Assembly (NCBI GenBank): GCA_038503035.1
Contig: JAVSML010025181.1
Span: forward strand, 372,001 to 436,000
Length of the DNA stretch: 64,000 bases
Direction of reading: 5' to 3'
DNA from: Crocodylus rhombifer
Lineage: Eukaryota; Chordata; Crocodylia; Crocodylidae
The notes under the pieces are model-generated. The model saw only the letters and a program-made list of their open reading frames with translations. It was not told the DNA's origin and did not search any database. Positions 46,302 through 56,805 of this stretch are shown piece after piece (the first letter of the stretch is position 1; each line of letters opens with the position of its first letter). The translations under genes were made by a program, and so were the position numbers.

Positions 46302-46475
46302 GGCCATGTGTAGACGAAATGAGGGGCATGTGTGCACGACACTTTAAAGAGGGTTAAATGCTTTTGCACTGCTTTTAATGGAGTCAGTGTTTGCACGTGT
46401 GGGCAACGTATTGCACACTAATGCCAGCTGCTGTAGCAAATTTGGCAGCGTAATGTGCCTTAAATGACTTGGGGC

Positions 46476-46516
46476 GCAGCAAAGTAAAACTCCTCTGAGG
46501 AGTTTTAGTTTGCTGC
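46476..46516. repeat. Hairpin with 20-bp arms and 1-nt loop
   Basis: Arms 46476-46495 and 46497-46516 pair with one mismatch around a single T at 46496. The centre reads AAAACTCCTC, T, GAGGAGTTTT. Three more G-C pairs can form outside if one base is bulged. Confidence 0.9.
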
Positions 46517-46653
46517 CCCTACAGCTGCAGAGTGAAGCACTGGACTCTATGCAGCCCAGGGGCTCTGCAGAAAGCCTGTGCAGGCAGCCTGGCAGCAGCC
46601 TGGGAAGGCAGGCTCTGCTCAAGGCAAGCCTTATCTTTTTTTTTTTCCCCCAG

Positions 46654-46848
46654 AGCCTGCCTGAGCTGTGTGGGGGGCCGACGCTTCCCTCTGCAGCTGT
46701 GGTGCCTCCCTGGGACCACCTGAGCTGGGTGCCAGCAGGTGGATGTCATCTGGGTGGGGGCTGCCACTGTTGTGGAGGGAAGCACCAGCCCCGCTTGCAG
46801 CCCAGGGACCGCTCCACCTGCTGGCAGCTCGCCCTTCGCTCTCTGCAG
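46654..46848 (+). other. Exon-like cassette with strong splice-site words
   Basis: A pyrimidine tract of 11 T and 5 C ends in AG at 46652-46653. A perfect donor CAG/GTAAGT lies at 46846-46854. The enclosed 195 bp is exactly 65 codons, in phase with an open frame running 46510-46893 (SLPELCGG at the start, ALRSLQ at the end). I recognise no domain, and other frames are open too because of base composition. It could be exonised if the element lies in an intron. There is no expression evidence in the sequence. Confidence 0.35.
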
Positions 46849-46960
46849 GTAAGTTCGAATGTGTGCACAGCACAGGGGTTTAAAGGGCCCTAAATTTGAA
46901 GTAGTGTTTTTAAAAACCCATTGCTTCAATTTAGGGCCTCTGTTTCATCTACACAATCCC

Positions 46961-47883
46961 ATAATGCAGTAATTGTTATCTTGTTTACTGGTTGTTTTTA
47001 TAAGGTTCTCTATAGATTTTTATGGCATTTATTTCTATCCATTCCTACTGTTTGCTAGTTTTATCTGGTGGATCATGTGGGAAGAATATAGAATAAGAAG
47101 CGCTGTCTCTTAATTTGTTCCATGAAATGCATAACTTGTTTAATGGAGTTACATAAATATAGATAAGTGCAATGGACTTGAGTGGGAGTTTTATTTGAAT
47201 GAATATTGCAGAAGGACTTCAGAATTGTTCTCATTATGTTTTAGACAGTGGTAAAATACCAGTTCTTTCATAATGGCACCTACAAGATCCACATTTTAAT
47301 TCACATCCCAACAAAGCCGGAAGATCAAGACAAAAGAAAAGCCATGTATGCAAAGTTAATGCACAAATATATTTTGGAAGTAGTTACTAGATCAAGAAGA
47401 TTTACGGGCATAATTTATCTAAAATTCCAAAGCTAGCAAATGTGAAGTGCCTCAATTTTTAGGTGTTCAGCCTAATACACTGAGTGACCAGCAGTTTCTG
47501 AAAATTGAGAACCTTTAACATATCTAAAGTTGGGTAGTCAAAACTATTAGATACTTTTGAAAATTGTGTCCCTTGATTATTGGTTGGGAGTGGGATTTCT
47601 GTACCACTGAGCAACATACTATTTAGTACAACATGCTGAATTTTATAATAGCACTGCTTTGACCCATTCATGGAGGATTCTGTGTTATATTTTCATAAGG
47701 AACATAGTAAATTGGCAAGTCGATATGTTTTAAAGACTCATGGGATCATCTCACAATCATCTCTGACACGGCGCACCATAACTTTTACAAGAGTTTCATA
47801 ACACTTCTGAGGAGACAAAAACCAAAACCATAAAAGTTGCACTGAGCCAGAAAGTTACATAAAATATATTTTATGTAATTTTC
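46961..47883. other. AT-rich DNA without recognised genes
   Basis: An open frame at 47248-47436 (62 codons) follows a weak acceptor-like word but has no known domain. Nothing else is seen. Confidence 0.45.
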
Positions 47884-48885
47884 GACTTGGAGGGATGTGG
47901 GCAGTGGGGTTCCTCAGGGCTTGGTCCTTGGGCTCGCACTGTTCAACATCATCAGTGACTTGGACAAGGAGGTAAAAAGCACCCTGTTCAAATTTGCTGA
48001 TGACACTAAAATGTGGGGGGTTGTGGGCACACTAGAAGGGAGGAATAGGCTACAATTGGACCTAGACAGGTTACAGGGGTGGGCAGACAAGAATAGGATG
48101 GGATTCAACACTGACAAGTGCAAGGTGCTGCACCTGGGGAGGAAGAACCAGCACCATACCTACAGGCTGGGGAACTCCCTTCTTGTCAGTGCAGAGGTAG
48201 AAAAGGATCTTGGAGTCATCATTGATACCAAGATGCACATGGGCCGGCAGTGTGGGGATGCAGTCAGGAAGGCCAACTGCACCTTGTCATGCATCCACAG
48301 GTGCATCTCAAGCAGGTCCAAGGAGGTGATCCTCCCCCTCTATGCGGCACTGGTCAGGCTGCAGCTGGAGTATTGCATCCAGTTCTGGGCGTTGCATTTC
48401 AGGTAGGGATGTGGACAACATGCAGAGGGTCCAGAGGAGGGTCACTCGCATGATCGGGGGCCAGCAGGGCAGGCCCTACAAGGAGAGGCTAAGGGACCTG
48501 AACCTGTTCAGCCTCCACAAGAGAAGGCTGAGGGGGGATCTTGTGGCCTGTTATAAACTAGTCAGGGGGGACCAGCAGGCATTGGGGGAGTCCCTGTTTA
48601 CGCCGAGCACCGCCAGGAGTGACCAGGAATAATGGTCACAAGCTGGCAGAGGGTAAATCAGATTAGACATCAGGAGGCGCTACTTCACTGTCAGGGCGGC
48701 TAGGACCTGGAACCAACTTCCAAGGGAAGTGGTGCTGGCTCCTACCCTGGGGGTCTTTAAAACAAGGCTTGACAATCACCTTGCTGGGGTTGTTTGACCC
48801 CAGTACTCTTTCCTGCCATGGCAGGGGATCGGATTTGATGATCTGCTCAGGTCCCTTCTGACTCTACTAACTATGAAACTATCTG
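47884..48885 (+). mobile_element. CR1 LINE, 5'-truncated, best-preserved RT active site
   Basis: The copy starts within the RT palm at GSGVPQG and runs through the active site FADD, the C-terminal domain and the 3' UTR. It ends near 48883 in 'ctatgaaactat'. About 1 kb long, it is 5'-truncated as is usual for CR1. A single-base frameshift near 48400 splits the frame. Low decay suggests it is the youngest CR1 in the window. Confidence 0.94.
47897..48632 (+). pseudogene. CR1 ORF2 fragment: RT palm and C-terminal domain
   Basis: 169 open codons (47897-48406) hold GSGVPQG (residues 2-8), the catalytic FADD (residues 33-36), LDRLQGWADKNRMGFNTDKC, KVLHLGRKN and LQLEYCIQFWALHF. After a +1 shift near 48400 the frame resumes with DVDNMQRVQRRVTRM and LRDLNLFSLHKRRLRGDLV. 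The endonuclease and RT fingers are missing, so it is inactive despite an intact FADD. Confidence 0.92.
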
Positions 48886-49328
48886 CATGAGCCAGAGAAG
48901 TGAAGTACAAAACCTGGCATGTTTTCAACATCTAAAGAAATTCCTGAGAAATTTCCACTCTTGTGTGTAAATTATAAGCTTTTCAAGAATAATAATTACT
49001 CTAAATTTTTAAACTCTGAAAGAGATTTGCCTTAATCACTTATAAAAATATTGAACTGACGGTGCACTGACCCCAGACTTTGCCTCATCTTCATACTTTT
49101 TCTTCCTATAGTACTGCTTCTTTTGTTGTACCCTAATTTGTTAATTAGAAATGAGGATCTGAGTAATGCTTTCTAAGTGGGCTAAGAATGGAATTAATGG
49201 ATAGAATGAAACACTTGGAAAGAACTAGATCTAAGAGTTGAATCTGGATTCTCTGTGAGGCTGGTAGTAGGAGTACTGTTTTGATCACCTAATATCTGTA
49301 TGTTGATATTCAAGTTGCTTTGCTTAGA
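48886..49328. other. AT-rich DNA
   Basis: I see nothing in this interval. Confidence 0.45.
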
Positions 49329-49329
49329 T

Positions 49330-49592
49330 CAGTGGTCTCAACCTTTTTGGACTTGATGCACTTGAGGCATAGCTTTCATGAATTGAGTGCCACCAAGTTT
49401 AAAAAATTAATGTATATATTACAGTGCTTACCTCCTTATGCAGGGGCTAGGCAGTTGAAGTGGAGGATTGTCTGGGCAGATGCAAACCTGAACCTGGCTT
49501 ATCTGCTTAGGTTATCTAATTATCTGCTCACATTGCATGACACCCTTCAAAGGATCTGGTGATATCCCAGGGTGCCCCAGCAATAGATTTTT
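49330..49592 (+). mobile_element. hAT-like non-autonomous element
   Basis: The left end CAGTGGTCTCAACCTTTTTG is close to the hAT-Charlie type end. The right part 'ggatctggtgatatcccagg' and 'gtgccccagca' fits such elements, but the final inverted end is degraded. It has no coding capacity. Confidence 0.55.
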
Positions 49593-50159
49593 AGGTCACA
49601 TGATATATCCAATGCTTGATTGAATTGGACATGTCTTTAAAACAAGATCTCTATTATGTATCTCATCTGAATATGTAATTTGTTTTCCATGAATATTCAT
49701 CTGTAGTCCCTTAAAATTCAGCATCTCATTCCTGTTACTAAATGTGTTTGCTGAAATAAGCTTGGAAACTGAATATAAAAGGGGCCTGAACACAGTGGAA
49801 ATAAATTTGTTTTAGAAACGAATATTCCTATATAATTTATTTTACTCTACTGCCACTTCTGAAACAAATGATGTAGGTGGGCAAAAGTCTTCAAATGGCT
49901 CCCCTGCTGAAGTGAAACCCCCTGTGGATGAGGCAACCTGTTATTGGTGGGGTTTTGTGATGTGAAGTACGGCTTAGTGAGGAGGCACTTTTCCATAGAG
50001 TTTGCCCTATTGCAGGGGACTTACCCTGTGATATACGTTTTTGGCATCCCCCAAGCTAATCATTTTATCTGTCCTTCCCCACCCCCACCACACTACCTTC
50101 ACCTGGAATATATTCCCCTGTTAAAAACCAAGAGTCATTCAGCATCCTGCTACAACATA
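49593..50159. other. AT-rich DNA
   Basis: I see no gene or named repeat. Confidence 0.45.
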
Positions 50160-50713
50160 GCTGTCCAACATCTTGACAGATGAAAGGAAATGTGATGAAG
50201 TCAGTCAGTCAATTTGTGCTTGGTGGTGATGTGGGAGAAGAGACAGATGCACAAACAGCAAGACTTCCTATGGCTATAGGTCCATTTATCAAATGGAGGT
50301 TGAAGCACACTTTGCTTCCTGTGGGCCTCAGCCTGGACTCTCTGATGGCTCTCCATGGTGACTACACCAGCTTTGACCTGCCTTCTCCAGACTGAGCGGT
50401 TGTGGGCAGGGTTCTCTCAGTTGCCAGGAAGAATGCTGAATTTCTTGAGATCTTGCTTGACTTTGTTGCTGTATCCGAGCTTTGGCTTTCCTCTGTGTCA
50501 TGGGCAGTTCTTGAGTTGGCCACAGAGCACATCCTTTGGCAGATGATCTTGAGGCATGTGCTCCACGTGTCCCAGCCTGTGAAGCTTGCGAACATCCATC
50601 ATGGTCTGCATCGACTGTAGACTGGTCTTTTCAAGGAACTTATTGTAGGTGATCCATCGGTCCCAAGCGACTCCAAGGATTTTTCTGAGACAGTGAAGGT
50701 AGAAGCTGTTCAA
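50160..50713 (-). mobile_element. Non-CR1 LINE, 3' half (RT C-terminus and zinc-finger-like tail)
   Basis: On the minus strand 50713-50498 encodes LRKILGVAWDRW, then MDVRKLHRLGHVEHMPQDHLPK and VLCGQL, the thumb and C-terminal signature of APE-type LINEs of the RTE-like or L2-like kind. Beyond a stop, decayed coding continues (RQVKAGVVTMES), to a CCLC and FSHITTKHK word resembling the C-terminal zinc-finger. The 3' limit near 50190 is marked by a (GACT)3 word. It abuts, head to head, the endonuclease half of the same LINE kind at 50714-52135. Confidence 0.8.
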
Positions 50714-52135
50714 TCTCTATGTTAATCAGACTTGAACTGAAAGACTATGAACTTCAGAAAATAGCCATAATTGATAGAGAACTACATCAACTGGGTGTCA
50801 ATATTGCAGCCCTCAGTGAGATGACACTTTCAGAAACTGGATGACTAGATGAAGTAAACTGCCACTTCTGCTGGTCTGGGAAACCTGCCAATGAACCAAA
50901 GATACACGGTGTTGGATTTGCTGTTAAGAAGTCTGTCCTCAGTGCACATACTCTTCCTGTATCTATCAATGAGAAGATCATGCGGCTGGATGTGAACACA
51001 AATTTGGGAACTCTGACTCTTCTGTCCATCTATGGACCAACACTTAACTCTGAACAGCAAAAAGATTAATTCTATTCCCAACTGGAACAAATCCTCAAGA
51101 ATGTCCCTGCAAGGAACAAACTTACTGGTCTTGGGGATTTCAATGCCCGTGTGGGTTAAGGACTGGGTGTGCTGGGAACAAAACAGTATTGGCCAACATA
51201 GCACAGGTAGCCTCAACAAAAACGGCCAGTGTGTCTTTGAGCTCTGTGCCTCCTGTAAGCTGATAGTCTTGAACACCTATTTTGCTGACAGCAGCTGCAG
51301 CAAGGCCACAGCAAGGAAACACCCCCACTCAGGACACTGGCATCAGCTTGACCTCATCTTGATGCGTCGCAGAAATATTCATGATATACCCCATGCGTGA
51401 TCAATGCTTAGCACTGATTGTGATACTGACCATGCCTTGGTCAGGGCCAAGCCCCAGTTACACCCTAAAAAGATCCATCGTGTGTAGCCAAAAGGCAAAC
51501 ATTGCCTCAACGTCACTCACATGCAGGACTCTGACACTTGTGTTAAGTTTCAGTGTGCGCTTAAGTGTGTTTCTGAAAATGATCAACTTGATTCCCCTGA
51601 TTCTGACATCCTCGGGAAAATGTCAAGAACAAGATGCTGGCTATTGCCAAGGATGTCTTTGGAACAACAAAGAAAAAACTACCTGACTGGTTTGCAGCAT
51701 CTGAACATCTGCTGCTCCCACTTATAGGGGGGAAAAAAAAGCAAACTTGCCTACCTCTATTTCAAAGGCCAACTCAGTCCAGAAATCTCAAGTTCAAAGA
51801 GGCTAAGGCTAAAGTCAGAAAGCCACTAGAAAATGTGCCCAGATACAAGGTCTGTGCAAAAAGATTCAGATCTCTTTTGAAAGAGAGGACCTTTGTAGTA
51901 TCTTAGATGGAATTAAAGAGACACTTCGTCCAACTTCTAAAAAGACTGCAAACCTGAAAGTGAAAGATGGTACCATCCTGACTGACAGGCAAGAATAACT
52001 TGACCAATGGACTGAGCATTACCAAGTCCTCCAGAGAAGGCTTCCTCTAAAGAGGCTAGCACTAGTGGCATTTGTAAGACCTCTTGTACTTTGGTGAGTG
52101 ACCTAAAAGCTCTCACTCAGTCATTTGCACTACCT
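50714..52135 (+). mobile_element. Non-CR1 LINE, 5' half (endonuclease and linker), inverted
   Basis: On the plus strand from about 50760: VNIAALSE, then FCWSGKPANEPKIHGVGFAVK, LSIYGP, GDFNARVG (51130-51156) and the linker (KDVFGTTKKKLPDWF, near 51643-51690). It then reaches a TDRQEQLDQWTEHYQVLQ-like word near 51978-52030. This is the APE endonuclease and connector, ending before the RT core. Many stops and frameshifts are present, one directly after GDFNARVG. The 5'-most part lies at the junction with the opposite-strand 3' half, the layout expected from twin priming. Confidence 0.85.
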
Positions 52136-52146
52136 TGAAAGTGCAA

Positions 52147-52202
52147 ATGTTTCAGATAGCCAATGTACAGAATAATGTTTCAGATATCCAATGTACAGAA
52201 TT
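52147..52202. repeat. Tandem duplication, two 28-bp units
   Basis: 'atgtttcagatagccaatg' and 'tacagaata' repeats in direct succession with few changes, just beyond the right edge of the LINE half. It could be a by-product of the insertion. Confidence 0.85.
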
Positions 52203-53593
52203 AGCCATCCAACTTTATATAAAGAGGGAATAAATAACTGGAGTGCTATGAAATAAGAAATGGGTAATAAAACATGCAGGAAAACAGAAGAGCATGTTGG
52301 ACAGCCAGCTGCAGCACAGATTCTTGTGCACAACCCCAAGAAGTAAGCTGTTTTTTCCACTTTCAATGACAGTAAATAAAGAGCTGTGGCTAACAAAAAA
52401 CAACATGTGAAAGTCTGGGTTGTGCAAGTTACTCTTTCACAGGAAGCCCATGGAACAGCATATTCATTAGTCATGTTATTGTTAACTGAGCTTTATGTAT
52501 AATTCCCTGTCCGCCCGAGTGAAAGCACGGTATGTACTCTATATTTCCTCTGACACTGAGTACAGGCAGCCATCAAAGCTAAACTGTGTATGACGTGGCC
52601 CAAAATGGAAAAAAAATGGAGCAGCTTGTTCTTGGAGGAGGAAGAAAAAGGGACCAGGGGAGTGTGTTTTAAAGTAAAGACACATTCATTTTCATACTGA
52701 GGATATGTACCACATCAGTGAAGAAAACGAATATGGGAAATGGCATACCACAAGTATTAAATGTAGTCCATGGTGATTTGGAGTGCTTACATTATGTATT
52801 ATGTTCCTTGGCTGAATTACTGTAAATGTCCATTAGAATACATCCTTATTTCTAATGCTATACTGGACCCCTCCATAGTGAATCCTTGTTAATACTGCAG
52901 CTGCTGCTGGTGATATGGCTAATAGAAACAGCTAGCAGAGAAGTTCTGAGACACAGTGCAAGCAGGCAATTTAGTGTGTCTACTCTATGTGGAATAGATA
53001 GATATTTGTATATTATCAACATTTTAAACCCAAGGAGCAAGATGGTAGCTGGCCTGAAGTACCTTGCCATCCTTTTAGTATCTTTAAGATGTCAATACCA
53101 AAAAGCCTTGAAGAGTGCGGCTGCATCATATTAGCCACTGTTTGCAAATCAGTTCTAGCAAAAACAGGGTATCAAGCCTATTTTCAACTCTTACTACTAG
53201 GAATTCCCTAGCCCATTTACAATATTTCCTAATCCTGTACCTTGCCAAGTTCTTTGAGATCCAGCCTCCCTTCTGCTGTCCCCAACTGAAACTATTAGGT
53301 TTCTAGTAAGTGCCATGAAGTCTTAGGCTCTTTTGGACACCACTGTTCATCTTAGCAATCTCTTTTGTTTGAGATTTGGCTGTTGTCACACTTGCTTTGA
53401 GAAAGAGAGGTTAGCCAACTGGTCCTTGTAACATGGGTTGCTTTATGCCTTCAAATTATATAAAAACCAGGAGCTTGTCAATTTTCAGAGGAGCCCAGTG
53501 AGGGAAAGAGATGCTTATATTCCAGTGAAATGCAAAGAAGTTCAATATCTAACAGTTTTGGTGCTTCTTTAAAAAATCCCAATTTAGTTACTG
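52203..53593. other. AT-rich DNA without genes
   Basis: I see no gene. The open frames are short and without motifs. Confidence 0.45.
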
Positions 53594-53850
53594 AGTGGGC
53601 ATGTCTACAGGAGACACTAACTGTAGCCTAATAACACTGTGCAGTAGTGTGCAAGTCAAAAAGCATGCTAATAAGCTACTGTGCAGTGTTGTTAGGCTAG
53701 TGTACAGTAGGTGTCACAGAAAAAAAGTGCATCAGCACTTCTGCGCAGTAACTGCAGCTGCTGTGCATTTAGTTAGAACTTCATTAAGCAAGTATTAAAC
53801 TAAATGTACAGTAACTACTGTGCATTAATGAATATGTAGATGCAGCCAGT
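53594..53850. mobile_element. TIR element, about 257 bp
   Basis: The left end AGTGGGCATGTCTACAGG pairs with the right end (inverse ACTGGCTGCATCTACATA). The interior repeats 'actgtgcagt' words. Its length and ends resemble 4976-5220, so both are probably one subfamily. It is non-coding. Confidence 0.65.
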
Positions 53851-53929
53851 AAGAGTGAATACAAAGGCCATTTCTAGGCTTCAAACTTAGCTTTCCTTGG
53901 AAGCAGTGCCCTTAAATATGCAACTGCCT

Positions 53930-53985
53930 CTTGGACTGGAAAACTATAGCTGAATTCATACAGTGGCAAGAGAAAAGTAATTGTC
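53930..53985. repeat. Perfect 56-bp direct repeat, copy 1
   Basis: From CTTGGACTGG to AATTGTC, 56 bases are identical to 55512-55567, 1,582 bp downstream. The flanks differ on both sides immediately. This is not a repeat family that I recognise. Confidence 0.95.
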
Positions 53986-54524
53986 ACTGACCTTTAGCAA
54001 TACTAATGAAACCAGGAGTGAGTGTGCATGGAGTCATGTGGCTGAGGGCACTGCTGCTGGGCACAATCACTCGGTTAATCATAGTCAAAGTTACATATAA
54101 TAAAAGGATCTACTCTACATTCCAGTAGTACATTCAACAGTACATAACCAATGGGTCTGATTCTAGCCCCACAGAAATCACGAATTACCTTTGATTACCA
54201 GCTAATTCTGTCTCACAGGAATAACTATATTTGGATTTTTATCAATTATCAAATCAGAGCTGATGCAAGGCCACTGCCACAAAGAACTGCAATTCTCCCT
54301 TTAGGCAACAGGCTTTACATCCTAGTCTCAACTGATTTTGATCTAATCATAAGGATAAAAATGAAACCAAGGCACATTTTCAAGTTTTTAAAAATATTCA
54401 AAGGCCCTTTGCCTTGGGTGACTTTCACCCTAAATGAACCTTGAGTTTCCCCAGTGGGAATTTGTATCAGTTCAAATTTATCTTCATGAGAGGCTTGCCT
54501 GTATGTTTAAGGAGAATAAGTTAT
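53986..54524. other. AT-rich DNA
   Basis: The open frame 54151-54444 (97 codons) has no known domain. Nothing else is seen. Confidence 0.4.
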
Positions 54525-54625
54525 AGTTTCATAGGGTATAAAGACAGAAAGGGGTAGCTCTGACCATCTCTTCTAACCGCTTGTATAACACTATCTTGAA
54601 CCCACATGTGGCCTTGGAGATATGT
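54525..54625 (-). mobile_element. CR1 LINE 3' end (antisense)
   Basis: The words 'tttcatagggtataaagacag', 'aaggggtagctctgaccatct' and 'cttgtataacac' match the complement of the CR1 3' terminus in sauropsid subfamilies. Only about 100 bp is recognisable. Confidence 0.65.
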
Positions 54626-55149
54626 CATGTTACTTGTTAACCCTGATTCTGAATTATTATGCAAAATATTAATATTCTGAAAGTCATATTTTGGCCTTGC
54701 AGGTTTGCTTATTAACACAGCCTTGACTAGTATTCAGAATTATCTGGTTCCCTCTGTTCCAGGGAATTAAGAGGCCAGTGCTAAGGCAAAGGATTTGATA
54801 GAGATGTCCACTATCTATCAGATACTTTATTGGCCAAACAAGAGTCAAGGATTAGAGATTTAATTCATGAAGTAAATTTTATTTCCTAACTTTGATTTTG
54901 CCCACAAAACAAAGTCCCTATAAACCCTGTTGCTGGATTTATTGGTTGCATTTGCAGGACTCAAGCACTTTATTGGAAATCCTGCATTTTTGTAAGATTG
55001 TTTGAGATCATCAGAGAGCCCTTCAGTACAGAGTCTGGCATCTGCTTTTCTCAGGAGTGCTCTGCCTCTGGGAGTGTGCCCCAGGGAATAGAGCTTTCCA
55101 GTAAATGATGGCCCAGGCATTAAGCCTTCCTACCCTCCCATATCTGTAG
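54626..55149. other. Non-coding DNA
   Basis: Nothing recognised. The minus-strand frame at 54860-55120 has no known motif. Confidence 0.4.
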
Positions 55150-55410
55150 CTGGCAGGACATGAGAAAATGGGTTTTCTTAAACTGCACCAAAGCAGATTT
55201 ATATCAAATCTCCAGAAAAGCTCCCTAACTATAGAGGCAGTTGGACAATGGAACAAGTTGTTTAGGAAAGTTGTGAAATATCTTCCCTTGGAGATTATCA
55301 CCAAGAAGGTGGATAGCATCCATCAGGGATAGTTTATCACTGCATCTGTGCAGAGGTTTTGAATGAGATGACCCTTGAGGTCCCTTCTAGCCCTGTGCTT
55401 CTATGACTTT
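55150..55410 (+). mobile_element. CR1 LINE 3' UTR and end
   Basis: The words 'ctccctaactatagaggcag', 'ttggacaatggaacaagttg' and 'cttgaggtcccttctagccc' are CR1 3' UTR wording. It ends 'gtgcttctatgacttt'. There is no ORF2. Confidence 0.8.
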
Positions 55411-55511
55411 ACTTCCCTGTTTTCTCTTGCATTTGGGCCACTGTGTCTAGCATGCTGGGACTCTGGAGTACTGGCAGGTCTATGAAGAATGCTAAAAATC
55501 AAGAAGGACTA

Positions 55512-55567
55512 CTTGGACTGGAAAACTATAGCTGAATTCATACAGTGGCAAGAGAAAAGTAATTGTC
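55512..55567. repeat. Perfect 56-bp direct repeat, copy 2
   Basis: Identical to 53930-53985. It lies between two CR1 3' ends in unique-looking sequence. Confidence 0.95.
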
Positions 55568-55954
55568 TGTAGGACAAAAAAGGGTAGGCTGATTTTGATT
55601 CTTTATTAAAACATTAATCATCTGTTTGGACATGATTCTTCCTATTTGGCATTTGCAAAGGCACTATAGTACTGTCATCTGACAATACATAAGCACAAAT
55701 GCCTGCCCATTATGTATGTGAGGTGGGCTGAGAGCTTTCCAGGCTCAGTGCCACACATTTCTTTGTGCTTGCGAGGGCTTCTGACAAATCCCCTAAATCT
55801 TGCAGAGTAATACATGAAATTGCTTCATCTTCCTTTTGTCTCCTGGATTTGAAGGAGTTGTCCAGCAAGAACTGCTAAGTAATTGCTGAGATGGTGAATG
55901 TTTCAGCCTTGCTGTTAAGATGTTCAGGTGAAACCTCAGCTCGTGGAGTGGACG

Positions 55955-56805
55955 GCTCTCTGGGAATGATACATAAGGGACCTAGACAAACTGGAGGATT
56001 GGGCCAAGAGGAATCTTATGAGGTTCAACAAGGACAAGTGCAAAGACCTGCACTTAGGATGGCACAATCCCATGCACCAGTACAGGCTGGGGGCCGACTG
56101 GCTTGGCAACAGCTCTGCAGAAAAAGGACCTGGGGGTTACAGTGGACAATAAACTGAATATGAGCCAGCAGGGTGCCCTTGTTGCCAAGAAGACTAATGG
56201 CATACTGGACTGCATTGGTCGGTGTGTTTGCCAGTAGGTCAAGGGAAGTGATTATTCCCCTCTATTCAGCACCGGTGAGGCCAAATCTGGAGTACTGTAT
56301 TTTGTTTTGGGGCCTCCCCCTACAGAAAGGACATGGACAAACTGGAGAGGGGGCAACAAAAGTGGTGGGTAACAAAAGTGGTGAGGGGGCTGGGAGATGT
56401 GACTTATGAGGAGAGGATTAGGGAACTGGGCTTATTTAGTCTAGAGAAGAGAAGACTGAGGTGGAATTGAATAGCAGCCTTCAAGTAGCTGAAGGTGGGT
56501 TCAAAAGAGGTTGGAGCTAAACTGTTCTCAGTGGTGACAGATGACAGAACAAGGAGCGATGGTCACAAGAGAAGTTTAGGTTGGATATTAGGGAAAACTC
56601 TCTCACTAGAAGGGTGGTGAAGCCCTGGAATGGGTTATCCAGAGAAGTGGCGGAGTCTCCATTGTTGGAGGTTTTCAGAATCTAGCTAGGCAAAGCCTTG
56701 ACTGGGATGATCTAGTTGGAGCTGGTCCTACTTTGAGCAGGGGGTTGGACTAGACCTCCTGTGTTCCTTCCAACCCTAACTGTCTATGATTCTGTGATCA
56801 GAGAT
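55955..56805 (+). mobile_element. CR1 LINE, 5'-truncated (C-terminal ORF2 and 3' UTR)
   Basis: The plus strand encodes decayed RT C-terminal words: [11 protein letters not shown], then YRLGADWLG and [33 protein letters not shown] and the 3' UTR follow, ending in 'ctgtctatgattctgtgatc'. A 16-bp unit is duplicated in tandem at 56355-56386. The frames are broken, for example a stop in the VCQ*SREV word. Confidence 0.92.
56355..56386. repeat. Tandem duplication of 16 bp inside CR1
   Basis: AACAAAAGTGGTG followed by three more bases occurs twice in succession. In CR1 copies this region normally appears once, so the duplication arose in this copy. Confidence 0.85.

Larger units (their letters stand above)
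46302..46960. mobile_element. TIR element of a second family, about 660 bp
   Basis: The left end GGCCATGTGTAGACGAAATG and the right end (inverse GGGATTGTGTAGATGAAACA) pair at most positions. The GTGTAGAYGAAA core differs from the TGGGTGCATCTACA family. It holds a near-perfect 20-bp hairpin at 46476-46516 and a GC-rich interior open in several frames on both strands. It also carries an exon-like cassette at 46654-46848. I see no transposase homology. Confidence 0.6.

Noticed and set aside
47248..47436. 62-codon plus-strand frame preceded by an acceptor-like word
   Set aside because: No recognisable domain, a weak acceptor and no donor; unsupported as an exon.
54151..54444. 97-codon plus-strand frame
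   Set aside because: No motif or homology that I recognise. This length arises by chance in a 64-kb window.
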